Shown: one piece after another, positions 1 to 11,229 of the stretch
Layout of the letters: each line of letters starts with the position of its first letter
Numbering within the stretch: the stretch's first letter is position 1
Assembly: GCA_964579765.1 (NCBI GenBank)
Contig: CAZOIK010000269.1
Coordinates: 1 to 16,134 of the forward strand
Reading direction: 5' to 3'
Source: DATNBT01 sp964579765
GTDB taxonomy: Bacteria; Acidobacteriota; Vicinamibacteria; Vicinamibacterales; CAVVIG01
DNA: 16,134 nucleotides
Program-made: the position numbers and the translations under genes
Notes under the pieces: model-generated
What the model saw: only the letters and a program-made list of their open reading frames with translations
Told to the model about the DNA's origin: nothing
Databases searched by the model: none

Positions 1-1
1 A

Positions 2-1162
<1,161 letters not shown>

Positions 1163-1166
1163 ATAG

Positions 1167-5381
<4,215 letters not shown>

Positions 5382-5382
5382 C

Positions 5383-5407
5383 GAAGTTAGAAGCTAGAAG
5401 TAAGAAG
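5383..5407 (+). repeat. short purine-rich TAGAAG-type direct repeat
   Basis: Immediately after the rpoC stop there are tandem imperfect copies of a GAAGTTA/GAAGCTA/GAAGTAA unit, all-purine except for the T and C positions. It sits between the stop codon and the terminator stem. No function can be read from it. It may be a small tandem repeat or a spacer in the 3' untranslated region. Confidence 0.5.
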
Positions 5408-5411
5408 ATGG

Positions 5412-5442
5412 GGGCGGCGAGCGATAGTTCGCCGCCCTTTTT
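5412..5442 (+). terminator. intrinsic terminator of the rpoBC operon
   Basis: A perfect 9-bp stem, GGGCGGCGA (5412-5420) with TCGCCGCCC (5429-5437), has an 8-base loop and is followed at once by TTTTT (5438-5442). This is a textbook Rho-independent terminator 30 bases after the rpoC stop. Confidence 0.9.
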
Positions 5443-5460
5443 CTCTGTACGACGACGATC

Positions 5461-5466
5461 TATCAT
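5461..5466 (+). promoter_or_regulatory. candidate -10 box (TATCAT) for the gene at 5474
   Basis: TATCAT ends 7 bases before the GTG at 5474. A transcript initiated at normal distance would begin at or next to the start codon, so it would be leaderless. No convincing -35 element is visible; the region overlaps the T-tract of the rpoC terminator. Confidence 0.4.
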
Positions 5467-5473
5467 CCGCCGC

Positions 5474-6139
5474 GTGTCGTTCCTCTATCGTGTTGGACTC
5501 GCCGTCGGCCACAGGCAACCCTACATCGACTGGGCCAACGGCGTCGGGGACGACGGGCCGGACCTCCCACCGGAGCTCGCTGCGCATCGCACGGTCTATC
5601 TCGTCTCGGAGTCCGAGGACGAACCCGATGCCGGGCAGCTGCTCGACGAGTTCTGGCAGCAGATCTTCGAAGAGGAGCTCGCCGCGTGGATGATCGACGA
5701 GACGTCGTGGCCGGCGCCGCTCACGCGCGAGCTCTTCGATGCGTGGTTCGAGGTGGAACTGCTCGATTCGCTGTTCGATCTGACGCCTGAAGAGCCGCTG
5801 ACGCAGACCGACGTCGATGCGATGGATCTGGAGGACGCGATCCACCGCTGCGCCTGGTGTGACATCGCGATCGAGGAGGGCGCCGGGCGATTCGTCGGCT
5901 TCAAGCTGTCCGATCGCGGCCGGCTTGCGCATCGTGAAGGGCTCGTCGTGCCGCTTGTCGTGGACGACAGGCGGACGGTCGTGGGGATCATGACGCGGGC
6001 GGATTCCGACTCCGCGCGCGCGGGCGACGATCTGGTGTTTCGCGCGTGCACGAGCCGGTGCGAGAAGGCGCTCAGAAGCGTCGTCCCGAAGGCGCTGCGG
6101 CGGGCGTTCCGTCAGTCCCAGTCGTCCGGCAGGACGTAG
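5474..6139 (+). CDS. conserved hypothetical protein with C-terminal four-cysteine motif
   Basis: This encodes a 221-aa soluble protein of unknown function. The N-terminal two thirds is very acidic (VYLVSESEDEPD, QQIFEEELAAWMIDE, FDAWFEVELLDSLFDL). It resembles an uncharacterised family that starts with a PYIDWAN-like stretch; that is recalled, not searched. The C-terminal part has C126-x2-C129 and C192-x3-C196, which could form a zinc-ribbon-like site. The start is chosen as GTG 5474 because the frame runs open far upstream through rpoC, the terminator lies at 5412-5442, and MSFLYRVGLAV looks like a natural N-terminus. There is no Shine-Dalgarno, but a TATCAT box lies 7 bases upstream. The 3' end overlaps the convergent gene at 6112 by 28 bases. 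Confidence 0.8.
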   Translation: MSFLYRVGLAVGHRQPYIDWANGVGDDGPDLPPELAAHRTVYLVSESEDEPDAGQLLDEFWQQIFEEELAAWMIDETSWPAPLTRELFDAWFEVELLDSLFDLTPEEPLTQTDVDAMDLEDAIHRCAWCDIAIEEGAGRFVGFKLSDRGRLAHREGLVVPLVVDDRRTVVGIMTRADSDSARAGDDLVFRACTSRCEKALRSVVPKALRRAFRQSQSSGRT

Positions 6140-6432
6140 CGCTCGGCCGGCTTGAGTTTCCGCGCTTCGACGAAGCCGATCTGATTCCGCCGTGGATCGG
6201 ATCGAAGGATCCAGGCGATCTCCTCCATCTCGCGAATCGACGCCTGGCGCACATCGGCGTAGCCTGTACAGAACATAACCGGGAAGGTGATGCGGGCGCG
6301 GTCGGACAGGCGGCTGCACTCGACGATTTCCTCGCGCAGGCGCTGGCCTTTGACGATGGTGGCGAAGCGGCAGGTTGTGCAGAGCGGCGGGTCGCCGTGG
6401 TTCACCGTCCCTCCGCGGATCTTGAAGCGCAT
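6112..6432 (-). CDS. hypothetical protein with four cysteines (CxxC type)
   Basis: This is a 106-aa protein I cannot name. It has C18-x2-C21, C39 and C55, spaced as in small zinc- or iron-sulfur-binding proteins (LCTTCRFATIVKGQRL, IVECSRL, PVMFCTGYAD). These are followed by REMEEIAWILRSDPRRNQIGF and an acidic end. There is no signal peptide and no membrane segment. The start is well supported: AGGAGG lies about 11 bases upstream of the ATG on the minus strand. It converges with the gene at 5474 and overlaps its last 28 bases. The conserved-looking Cys pattern and good Shine-Dalgarno favour a real gene over a shadow ORF. Metal binding is inference. Confidence 0.75.
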   Translation of the reverse strand: MRFKIRGGTVNHGDPPLCTTCRFATIVKGQRLREEIVECSRLSDRARITFPVMFCTGYADVRQASIREMEEIAWILRSDPRRNQIGFVEARKLKPAERYVLPDDWD

Positions 6433-6632
6433 GGTGTGGATGTCCTCCTGGCTAAGCGGTGCGTATCATTCGACACCTCCCTTCCGAACAGGATCGCGTT
6501 ACGAACATGACGACGACGATGCCATCGTCGTCGAATGGAAGTCAAGCGGCTCGATCGCGTGCGTCAGACGATTCGCGCGTCGCCACAGCGGCCGGTTCGG
6601 GACGGCTGGCCGGTCGAACGGCCTGACGACGG
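6433..6632. other. intergenic region with no supported gene
   Basis: This gap lies between the divergent starts at 6432 (minus) and 6665 (plus). A 39-codon ORF begins at 6507 but has no Shine-Dalgarno and a low-complexity Ser/Ala/Arg composition, so I do not call it. The notable element is a 23-base palindrome at 6511-6533. Confidence 0.5.
6511..6533. repeat. 23-base perfect palindrome in intergenic DNA
   Basis: CGACGACGATG (6511-6521), one central C, then CATCGTCGTCG (6523-6533): 11-bp perfect arms. It lies between two divergent genes, so it could be an operator for a dimeric regulator or a transcript hairpin. The trinucleotide-like CGA run means chance is also possible. Confidence 0.55.
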
Positions 6633-6638
6633 TATACT
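6633..6638 (+). promoter_or_regulatory. candidate -10 box (TATACT) upstream of the DUF2442 gene
   Basis: TATACT lies 26 bases before the ATG at 6665. A start about 7 bases downstream would give a leader of about 20 bases that includes the GAGG ribosome-binding site at 6655-6658. No good -35 match is seen. Confidence 0.4.
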
Positions 6639-6664
6639 CGCGGGCATGCCTGAGCGAGGTCACC

Positions 6665-7036
6665 ATGGTGTTTCTGCCCCACGTCGTTCGCGCCGAGTAC
6701 GAGGAAGGCTTTCGAATTCGCCTCACGTTCAACGACGGCACGGAAGGCAGCGTCGACTTCGAATCGTGGCTGCAGGGCCCGGTGTTCGAACCGCTCAAGG
6801 ACGAAGTGTACTTTCGAAAGTTCTTTCTGGACGGCGGGACAGTGGCCTGGCCCGACGGCGCCACTGACCCTATGACGCCGCGGCTTATTCGCAGGCGTTG
6901 GGTCGGCAGGACGCTGCCACCCTATAAGTCGCGCGGGCGGCACGCAATGTCTGGGAAGGCGCGCAGCACGGCTTTGTCGAATGTGACTAAGGGGCAGGCA
7001 GACCGAGAGGCCAGTTCGACGAATAACGTGTCGTAG
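6665..7036 (+). CDS. DUF2442 family protein, 3' end probably frameshifted
   Basis: The first 68 or so residues match DUF2442, a small domain often found beside DUF4160 or other toxin-antitoxin-like partners: VVRAEYEEGFRIRLTFNDG, SVDFESWLQGPVFEPLKDE and YFRKFFLDGGTVAWPDGA. The function is unknown. The start is the ATG at 6665 with GAGG 6-9 bases upstream. Family members normally end about 15 residues after the WPDGA motif, but this frame continues to 7036 as unrelated Arg-rich sequence antisense to the toxin remnant. A family-like ending (AYSQALGRQDAATL, stop 6925-6927) exists in another frame, so one or more small indels near 6860-6880 are likely. The intact gene would have been 6665-6927. 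Confidence 0.6.
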   Translation: MVFLPHVVRAEYEEGFRIRLTFNDGTEGSVDFESWLQGPVFEPLKDEVYFRKFFLDGGTVAWPDGATDPMTPRLIRRRWVGRTLPPYKSRGRHAMSGKARSTALSNVTKGQADREASSTNNVS

Positions 7037-7161
7037 ACGGACACTCCGCTCGCGAGGGCCCGCAGAAGCGCGCCCTGGCAGAGCGTGGCCGTTGCGACGG
7101 ATTCGATCCCCAGCCTGCGCGCCAGCCCGAGACGGACTGGGCCATCGTCAGTTGAAAGCAC
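6922..7161 (-). pseudogene. VapC/PIN-domain toxin remnant, N-terminal half missing
   Basis: This encodes only the C-terminal part of a PIN-domain ribonuclease toxin. The stretch GVSVYDTLFVELASR followed by CPLVTFDKAVLRAFP is typical of the VapC C-terminal half, including the YD and TFD acidic positions. The usual VapC length is about 130 aa; here there are 79 codons from a GTG at 7161, and the N-terminal beta strand with the first catalytic Asp (DAS/DTS) is absent. In frame, the sequence opens immediately after the stop of the antitoxin gene upstream, so a deletion appears to have joined the toxin's second half to the antitoxin's 3' end. No toxin activity is expected. Its stop overlaps the family-like end of DUF2442 by 6 bases. 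Confidence 0.65.
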
Positions 7162-7173
7162 GCCGGAACGAAT

Positions 7174-7401
7174 TCACGGCCGTTCCACGGCCATCCAGGC
7201 GTCGACCTCGGCAGCCGTCGGTCGGCGTGCCTGTTTTCGCCAACCAGCCTCGATTTGATCGAGCACGGCCCGGCGCTCGGCGACGTAGCCTTCGAGCAGG
7301 TCGCGGACTTCCTGTTCCATCGAGCGATTGTGGCGCTTCGCCAGAGCCTTCAGCGATTGCACGACCTTGGCGGGAACGTTCCGGACGGTAATGGTGGGCA
7401 T
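7174..7401 (-). CDS. ribbon-helix-helix antitoxin (VapB/FitA type)
   Basis: This is a 75-aa protein beginning MPTITVRNVPAKVVQSLKA, the classic FitA/VapB-like ribbon-helix-helix DNA-binding domain. It is followed by RSMEQEVRDLLEGYVAERR and a C-terminal toxin-binding tail (PTAAEVDAWMAVERP). Such antitoxins neutralise a PIN-domain toxin and repress their own operon. The start is set at ATG 7401 because the domain normally begins there; the frame could extend to GTG 7443, but that adds non-family residues and covers the candidate operator. No clear Shine-Dalgarno is visible. The cognate toxin next to it is truncated, so this may be an orphan or a remnant able to counter related toxins. Confidence 0.8.
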   Translation of the reverse strand: MPTITVRNVPAKVVQSLKALAKRHNRSMEQEVRDLLEGYVAERRAVLDQIEAGWRKQARRPTAAEVDAWMAVERP

Positions 7402-7417
7402 CGGCGGAAGCTCAAAC

Positions 7418-7434
7418 GCTAGCATGATGCTGGC
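7418..7434. promoter_or_regulatory. candidate operator of the antitoxin gene (inverted repeat)
   Basis: GCTAGCAT (7418-7425), a central G, then ATGCTGGC (7427-7434) form an imperfect 8-bp inverted repeat with 7 of 8 positions matching. It begins 17 bases upstream of the antitoxin ATG. The location and size fit an autoregulatory site for a dimeric ribbon-helix-helix protein. This is inferred from position only. Confidence 0.45.
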
Positions 7435-7464
7435 ATTTTGCACGAACCGCTGGACAACTGCCTG

Positions 7465-7505
7465 CAGCCGTCGGCGGCTCGTGTACGTCTGAGCCGCCGC
7501 GGCTG
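7465..7505 (-). terminator. strong hairpin downstream of the secreted-protein operon
   Basis: CAGCCG and CGGCGGCTC (7465-7480, one bulged T at 7471) pair with GAGCCGCCG and CGGCTG (7491-7505): a 15-bp stem with a 10-base loop, starting 13 bases past the DUF6152 stop on the minus strand. There is no T-run after it. It is therefore either an atypical terminator or a 3'-end stabilising hairpin of the operon transcript. Confidence 0.5.
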
Positions 7506-7517
7506 ACGTGCGATCGT

Positions 7518-7916
7518 CTATTGATCAGGCGAGCGGAAGCGGACCTCGTGTCCGTCCGGGTAGGTGATCGCGACCAGGAGGCCGACGGGACTTTTGCCGT
7601 CCGCCGCGGGCGTGCACGTGACGGTGATTTCGTCGCCGAAATGAAGCGCGTTCGGGCCGTCCTTGAGACCGAGCCGCGCGACGGCCGTGGCGCTGCCGCC
7701 GACGAACGACCACTGCGTGACGGTGCCGTCGGCGTTCTTGACGTCGAGTTTCATCGACGAGTGCGGGTTCACGATCTTGAACATGTTGAACGTCCCGTGG
7801 ACCTTCGCTTCCTTGCCCAGGGCGTACACGCCCGCCAGGGAATGATGCGCCTGCACCGCCGCGCCGGCGATCATGACCCCGCACAGGACGAGGCATCCCG
7901 ATATCCATTTCGCCAT
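7518..7916 (-). CDS. secreted DUF6152 family protein
   Basis: This is a 132-aa exported protein of unknown function. A signal peptide is clear (MAKWISG, hydrophobic core to about residue 20, cleavage VQA|HHS after A23), so the mature protein would begin H24-H25-S26. A further IVNPH motif gives H52, followed by KLDVKNADGTVTQW, all typical of the DUF6152 family common in Acidobacteriota. The start is ATG 7916, not ATG 7922: the GAGGAGG at 7923-7929 is 6 bases from 7916 but touches 7922. It is the third gene of a minus-strand operon, 29 bases after the 589-aa gene. It is a paralogue of the gene at 11266. The N-terminal histidines suggest metal binding, which is inference. Confidence 0.88.
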   Translation of the reverse strand: MAKWISGCLVLCGVMIAGAAVQAHHSLAGVYALGKEAKVHGTFNMFKIVNPHSSMKLDVKNADGTVTQWSFVGGSATAVARLGLKDGPNALHFGDEITVTCTPAADGKSPVGLLVAITYPDGHEVRFRSPDQ

Positions 7917-7922
7917 TCTCAT

Positions 7923-7929
7923 CCTCCTC
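7923..7929 (-). promoter_or_regulatory. Shine-Dalgarno deciding the DUF6152 start
   Basis: GAGGAGG on the minus strand, 6 bases before ATG 7916 and directly abutting the upstream in-frame ATG 7922. The spacing selects 7916 as the true start. Confidence 0.8.
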
Positions 7930-7945
7930 GATATCTCGCGTCTGC

Positions 7946-9715
7946 TCAGTGCCGAATCTGTGTGGCCGCGGCTTCGCGTTCGGCGTCGGTCTCGCAGGCG
8001 CCTCGCTCAGGAATCAGACCCGCGTTGGCGTTCGGAGTGCGCCGCAGGATCCGCGTCGGGAACACCAGCGGCTCGGCCAGCACCTGCGGATCCTCGAGCG
8101 TCAGGTCGTAGAAGATCGCATCGCCCTCCCGCCGGAATTTCTCGACGATGTGCATTTTGTCGGAGTGGAAGTAGCCGCCGCGGCCGATCCAGGTCGTGTC
8201 GACGAATCCGATCGAGTCGAACACCAGCGTGTCGCCCTCCCAGTGTCCGACGGTGTCGCCGAAGTACTTGAACGCGTACTCGGCGTCCTTCGGGTGCGGG
8301 CGCCCGTCGGTCGGGACGACACGGAACTCCGCCATGCCGCCGCCGGCGTCGGAGAACTGCCCGTAGAGGAACGTGACGTCGTTCTCCGTCTGGTAGATGC
8401 GGCGCGGCGGGCCCTGGCGCGGACTTCCCAGCGGCTGGCACGTCATCACCGGATCTTCCCGGTTGGTCCACATGTCGAGCTGCTGCACCTTGTCCCAGTA
8501 CTCCGGCTTGTAGAGCGGGCGGCCCAACTGGCCGAATCGCGACGGTGAATACAGCTCGAAGTCTTCGGTCTGGTTCGTGGATCGGTTGCAGGGCTTGATC
8601 TGATTCGGCGCGCAGCGGCGGCCGCCGTTGCCCATGTAGTTGCCGATCCAGCCGATGTTGAACTCCGCCCAGTTGCCCGTCAGATCGGGATGGCCGCCGA
8701 TGCGCGGCGTCGGGGCCGACGTGTTCGTCGGCGGTTCCTGCCTTGCGAACACGATCGCGGGCGCCTTCGTCGTGACGTTCATCGCCTTCTGCACGCTCGG
8801 CGGCACGGGCGCGACCACATACACATTGCCCGTCTCCGTGACGTCGGTCGTCAGATCGCGGACCACCGCGCCGTTCCGGCGCTCCGTTATCCTGCCGGCG
8901 TACAACACCTGGATCTTGTTCAGCGGGTTGTTCCAGTCTTTATAGCCGCTATAGATGAACTCCGTCGTCTTTCCGCCAAGCGCGACGACGACTTTCTCGG
9001 TCATGTAGTTGGCGTCGAGCGTCGCCGTGCCGATCGCTCCAGGAACGCCGGGAATCGGGAACTGCACGACCGGCTTGCCCGTGTCCCACGACACGGACGT
9101 GTTGCCGACCTTCATCACGCCGTCGGGCACGACGACGCCGGGGTTGGCGCCGAGCGTCCAGGTATCCATCGTCCCGGCGAGCGCGGACTTGGGCGCGCCC
9201 TGCGGGCTGGCCCAGATGCGAATCAGCCGTTCCTGCACGGCCGCCGGCATCGCCGCGACCTTGCCCTTCGTGCCTGCGATCTCTGCGCCGGGCGTGTCCT
9301 CGTCCCACGCGTACTGCCAGCTGACCACCTCGATGTTCGAATAGGCCTGGCCGTTCGCGCGCGTGCACGAGTAATTGACGCGCTCGCTCAGCGTCTGGTA
9401 GTTGGTGCTCGCGCGATACTTCGTGAGCGTGCACGGCTGGCCGCCCACCTGAATCGTGCCGCCCTTCTTGGCCTGATATTCGAGCGTGGCGACCATGTCG
9501 CGCTCGTCGGTGCCCTTCAGCATGCCCTGGTACCACATCCAGTTGAAGAGCACGGACCTGAGGTCTTTCGCGCCTGGCGCGGGCGTGTAGGGCGCACCGG
9601 CGTTCGGGTCGTTGCTGCGGCCCCGCCCTTGCGCATCGGCAGTCGATGCTGCGCCGATGGCGATCGCCGCCGCAAGCACGAGCCCTGTCCAACGACTCCT
9701 TCGGCCAACGTTCAT
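7946..9715 (-). CDS. secreted two-domain protein of unknown function (acidobacterial family)
   Basis: This is a 589-aa exported protein. The signal peptide ends at ADA|QGRGRS (after A28). Residues about 45-320 form a domain I do not recognise (LRSVLFNWMWYQGMLKG, then GTMDTWTLGANPGVVVPDG and FIYSGYKDWNNPLNKIQVLY). From about H342 (HPDLTGNW) to the end is a domain common in secreted Acidobacteriota proteins, with PLYKPEYWDKVQQLD, CQPLG, GHWEGDTLVFDSIGF, GGYFHSDKMHIVEKF and TLEDPQVLAEPLVF. Eight or more cysteines in the exported part could form disulfides. The start at ATG 9715 has GGAGG 5 bases upstream; the frame is open further upstream but only as antisense-like sequence. It is the middle gene of the secreted operon. 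No catalytic motif is evident, so no activity is claimed. Confidence 0.85.
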   Translation of the reverse strand: MNVGRRSRWTGLVLAAAIAIGAASTADAQGRGRSNDPNAGAPYTPAPGAKDLRSVLFNWMWYQGMLKGTDERDMVATLEYQAKKGGTIQVGGQPCTLTKYRASTNYQTLSERVNYSCTRANGQAYSNIEVVSWQYAWDEDTPGAEIAGTKGKVAAMPAAVQERLIRIWASPQGAPKSALAGTMDTWTLGANPGVVVPDGVMKVGNTSVSWDTGKPVVQFPIPGVPGAIGTATLDANYMTEKVVVALGGKTTEFIYSGYKDWNNPLNKIQVLYAGRITERRNGAVVRDLTTDVTETGNVYVVAPVPPSVQKAMNVTTKAPAIVFARQEPPTNTSAPTPRIGGHPDLTGNWAEFNIGWIGNYMGNGGRRCAPNQIKPCNRSTNQTEDFELYSPSRFGQLGRPLYKPEYWDKVQQLDMWTNREDPVMTCQPLGSPRQGPPRRIYQTENDVTFLYGQFSDAGGGMAEFRVVPTDGRPHPKDAEYAFKYFGDTVGHWEGDTLVFDSIGFVDTTWIGRGGYFHSDKMHIVEKFRREGDAIFYDLTLEDPQVLAEPLVFPTRILRRTPNANAGLIPERGACETDAEREAAATQIRH

Positions 9716-9746
9716 GAGGTCCTCCGTCCGGGTCTGATCCGGGGCG

Positions 9747-9777
9747 AGTATCCTCCCACTGGGGGGACGAAGGTCAA
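9747..9777 (-). promoter_or_regulatory. possible internal promoter before the 589-aa gene
   Basis: On the minus strand, TTGACC (9777-9772) and GATACT (9752-9747) are separated by 19 bases, in the 77-base gap upstream of ATG 9715. The hexamers fit sigma-70-type elements, but the spacer is 2 bases longer than optimal. Confidence 0.3.
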
Positions 9778-9792
9778 GGGCATTTCGCCGTG

Positions 9793-10497
9793 TCAGCGCT
9801 TCACCGGGCGTCCGAACACCTCGATCTTTGCGACGTTCACCCAGCCGCCGTTGCCGTGGCCGCTGCCCGGCATCAGATCGGCGAAGCCGACTTCGTCCAC
9901 CTTGGTGAGATCGGGGCGATCGATCAGGTTGCCGACCGTGACCATCCGCGCCGCGTCCACCTTCATCCAGCGCACGTCGGGCATCGAGATGTCGCTCTGC
10001 ACGAAGTCGCCGACCGGTCCGGTGGTGCGATCGCCGACGAGGTACGTGCCGTCGGCCAGCTTGATCAGCGGACGGACCTGGTGGAAGCCGGACGTGCGGA
10101 TGGTCCAGCGGATCTTCGCGAGCGCCTCGCTCAGGTCCACGTAGTTGTCCTTGTCGCGCAGCGTCGCGCCGATGGGCGACGTCGTCACGCCGGTCCAGAG
10201 GTTGAGCGGGTAGACGTCCGGGTTGCCGCGGACGGCCACGAGCGTGATGTCCTTGCCCGAGGGGCCGTAGAGCGACAGGACGAGGTTCGGGTTCGCGACG
10301 CCCGCCTGCGACGCGGGCCACTCGCCGTGGTCGTCGGTCGGCGTCGGCAGCGCCTTCCACGACTCGCTGAAGAACACGGGCGGCCGCGTCGGCGCGGGAC
10401 CGCGTCCGCGACCGCGCCCGGCCGGAGCCTGCGCCAACGTCCCGGCCGTCAGGGCCATCACCGCAGCGGTCATCGTGCAGAGTACGCGTCGCGCCAT
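9793..10497 (-). CDS. secreted protein of unknown function (first gene of secreted operon)
   Basis: This is a 234-aa exported protein. The signal peptide MARRVLCTMTAAVMALTAG is followed by an Arg/Gly/Pro-rich stretch (APAGRGRGRGPAPTRPP). The globular part runs from FFSESWKALPTP to the end and contains LVLSLYGPSGKDITLVA, YPLNLWTGVTTSPIGATLRDK, IRWTIRTSGFHQVRPLIKLADG and DEVGFADLMPGSGHGNGG. I recall uncharacterised acidobacterial secreted proteins with this pattern. The layout suggests a beta-sandwich, but no catalytic residues can be assigned. The start is ATG 10497, 6 bases after GAGGAGG; longer in-frame starts up to 10752 would run into the divergent gene and lack a signal peptide. It heads the minus-strand operon with a TATAAT box 35 bases upstream. 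Confidence 0.85.
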   Translation of the reverse strand: MARRVLCTMTAAVMALTAGTLAQAPAGRGRGRGPAPTRPPVFFSESWKALPTPTDDHGEWPASQAGVANPNLVLSLYGPSGKDITLVAVRGNPDVYPLNLWTGVTTSPIGATLRDKDNYVDLSEALAKIRWTIRTSGFHQVRPLIKLADGTYLVGDRTTGPVGDFVQSDISMPDVRWMKVDAARMVTVGNLIDRPDLTKVDEVGFADLMPGSGHGNGGWVNVAKIEVFGRPVKR

Positions 10498-10531
10498 GGG
10501 GAACCTCCTCGGTGTTGATCGGGCTGTGGAG

Positions 10532-10537
10532 ATTATA
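10532..10537 (-). promoter_or_regulatory. -10 box (TATAAT) of the secreted-protein operon
   Basis: A perfect TATAAT is read on the minus strand inside an AT-rich island (ATTATATTA) that stands out in GC-rich surroundings. It sits 34 bases upstream of ATG 10497, giving a leader of about 28 bases that includes the GAGGAGG. No good -35 is seen. The plus-strand reading TATATT could also serve the divergent gene at 10570. Confidence 0.55.
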
Positions 10538-10569
10538 TTAGGTGGGCGCTCCCGAAGCGGCGGACTGAC

Positions 10570-11229
10570 ATGACCATCGAGTTTCTGCCTCCCGTGCCGA
10601 TCGAAGGGCATCAACCGTCCAGTGCCGCCGGTTCCGATCATCCGATGCGCGTCGTCACACGCCAGGCCGCGGGATTCGAGCCGGGCGGATGGACGAGCGA
10701 AACGCGTCAGCACGTGCAGGGGTTCTTCGACGATCTCGCCGCCGAGTGGCACACGCGCACGTCTCCGCAGCGTACGGCCATCGTCCGCGACGCGCTGACG
10801 CGCGGACTCGACGCACTCGATCTGCCTGCCGGTCCTGCGGTGGAGATCGGCAGCGGCACGGGCGCCTACTCAGGTCTGCTCGCCGACCGTTTCGCGACCG
10901 TGCTCGCGTTCGACCTGTCGTTCGCGATGCTGCAGCGGGCGCCGTCTGGACCCGCGCATCGCATCCAGGCCGACGCCGCCACGCTTCCTCTTCGCGATTC
11001 GTCAGCTGCGGCCGTCGTGTTGATCAACATGTTCCTGTTCCCGGCCGAAATCGAACGCGTGCTGCTGCCGCGCGGCGCGCTGGTCTGGGTGAACAGCAGC
11101 GGCGAACAGACGCCGATCCACCTGGCGCCCGACGATCTCGTCGCCGCGCTGCCCGGGCAGTGGAGTGGCGTGTGGAGTCGAGCCGGCGAAGGGCTCTGGT
11201 GCGTGCTTCGCCGATCCTTAGGCTCGTAG
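10570..11229 (+). CDS. class I SAM-dependent methyltransferase
   Basis: This is a 219-aa protein with a class I methyltransferase core. The SAM-binding motif I is V91-E-I-G-S-G-T-G (VEIGSGTGAYSG), the acidic end of strand 2 is D115 in AFDLSFAML, and motif III-like DAATLPLRDSSAAAVVLINMF follows. The N-terminal 85 residues (FLPPVPIEGHQPSSAAG, then TRQHVQGFFDDLAAEWHTR) are a helical cap typical of small-molecule methyltransferases. The substrate cannot be told. There is no signal peptide and no strong Shine-Dalgarno. The ATG at 10570 is the first start in frame after the divergent promoter region; M26 is an alternative. It is transcribed away from the secreted operon and is followed by a hairpin and a DUF6152 gene. 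Confidence 0.85.
   Translation: MTIEFLPPVPIEGHQPSSAAGSDHPMRVVTRQAAGFEPGGWTSETRQHVQGFFDDLAAEWHTRTSPQRTAIVRDALTRGLDALDLPAGPAVEIGSGTGAYSGLLADRFATVLAFDLSFAMLQRAPSGPAHRIQADAATLPLRDSSAAAVVLINMFLFPAEIERVLLPRGALVWVNSSGEQTPIHLAPDDLVAALPGQWSGVWSRAGEGLWCVLRRSLGS

Noticed and set aside
5383..5407. Possible CRISPR-like or mobile-element repeat at the TAGAAG run
   Set aside because: The units are only 7-8 bases, with no spacers, no inverted ends and no transposase nearby.
6646..6867. An ATG 7 bases after the TATACT box that would fit a leaderless gene
   Set aside because: The frame yields Arg/Gly-rich sequence without family features. The DUF2442 frame starting at 6665 is clearly the coding one.
7521..8111. 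A plus-strand frame antisense to the DUF6152 gene
   Set aside because: It has no domain pattern or start signal. The minus-strand gene has a signal peptide and a strong Shine-Dalgarno.
8690..10144. A 484-codon plus-strand frame over the secreted operon
   Set aside because: It is antisense to the two well-supported exported proteins and has shadow composition.
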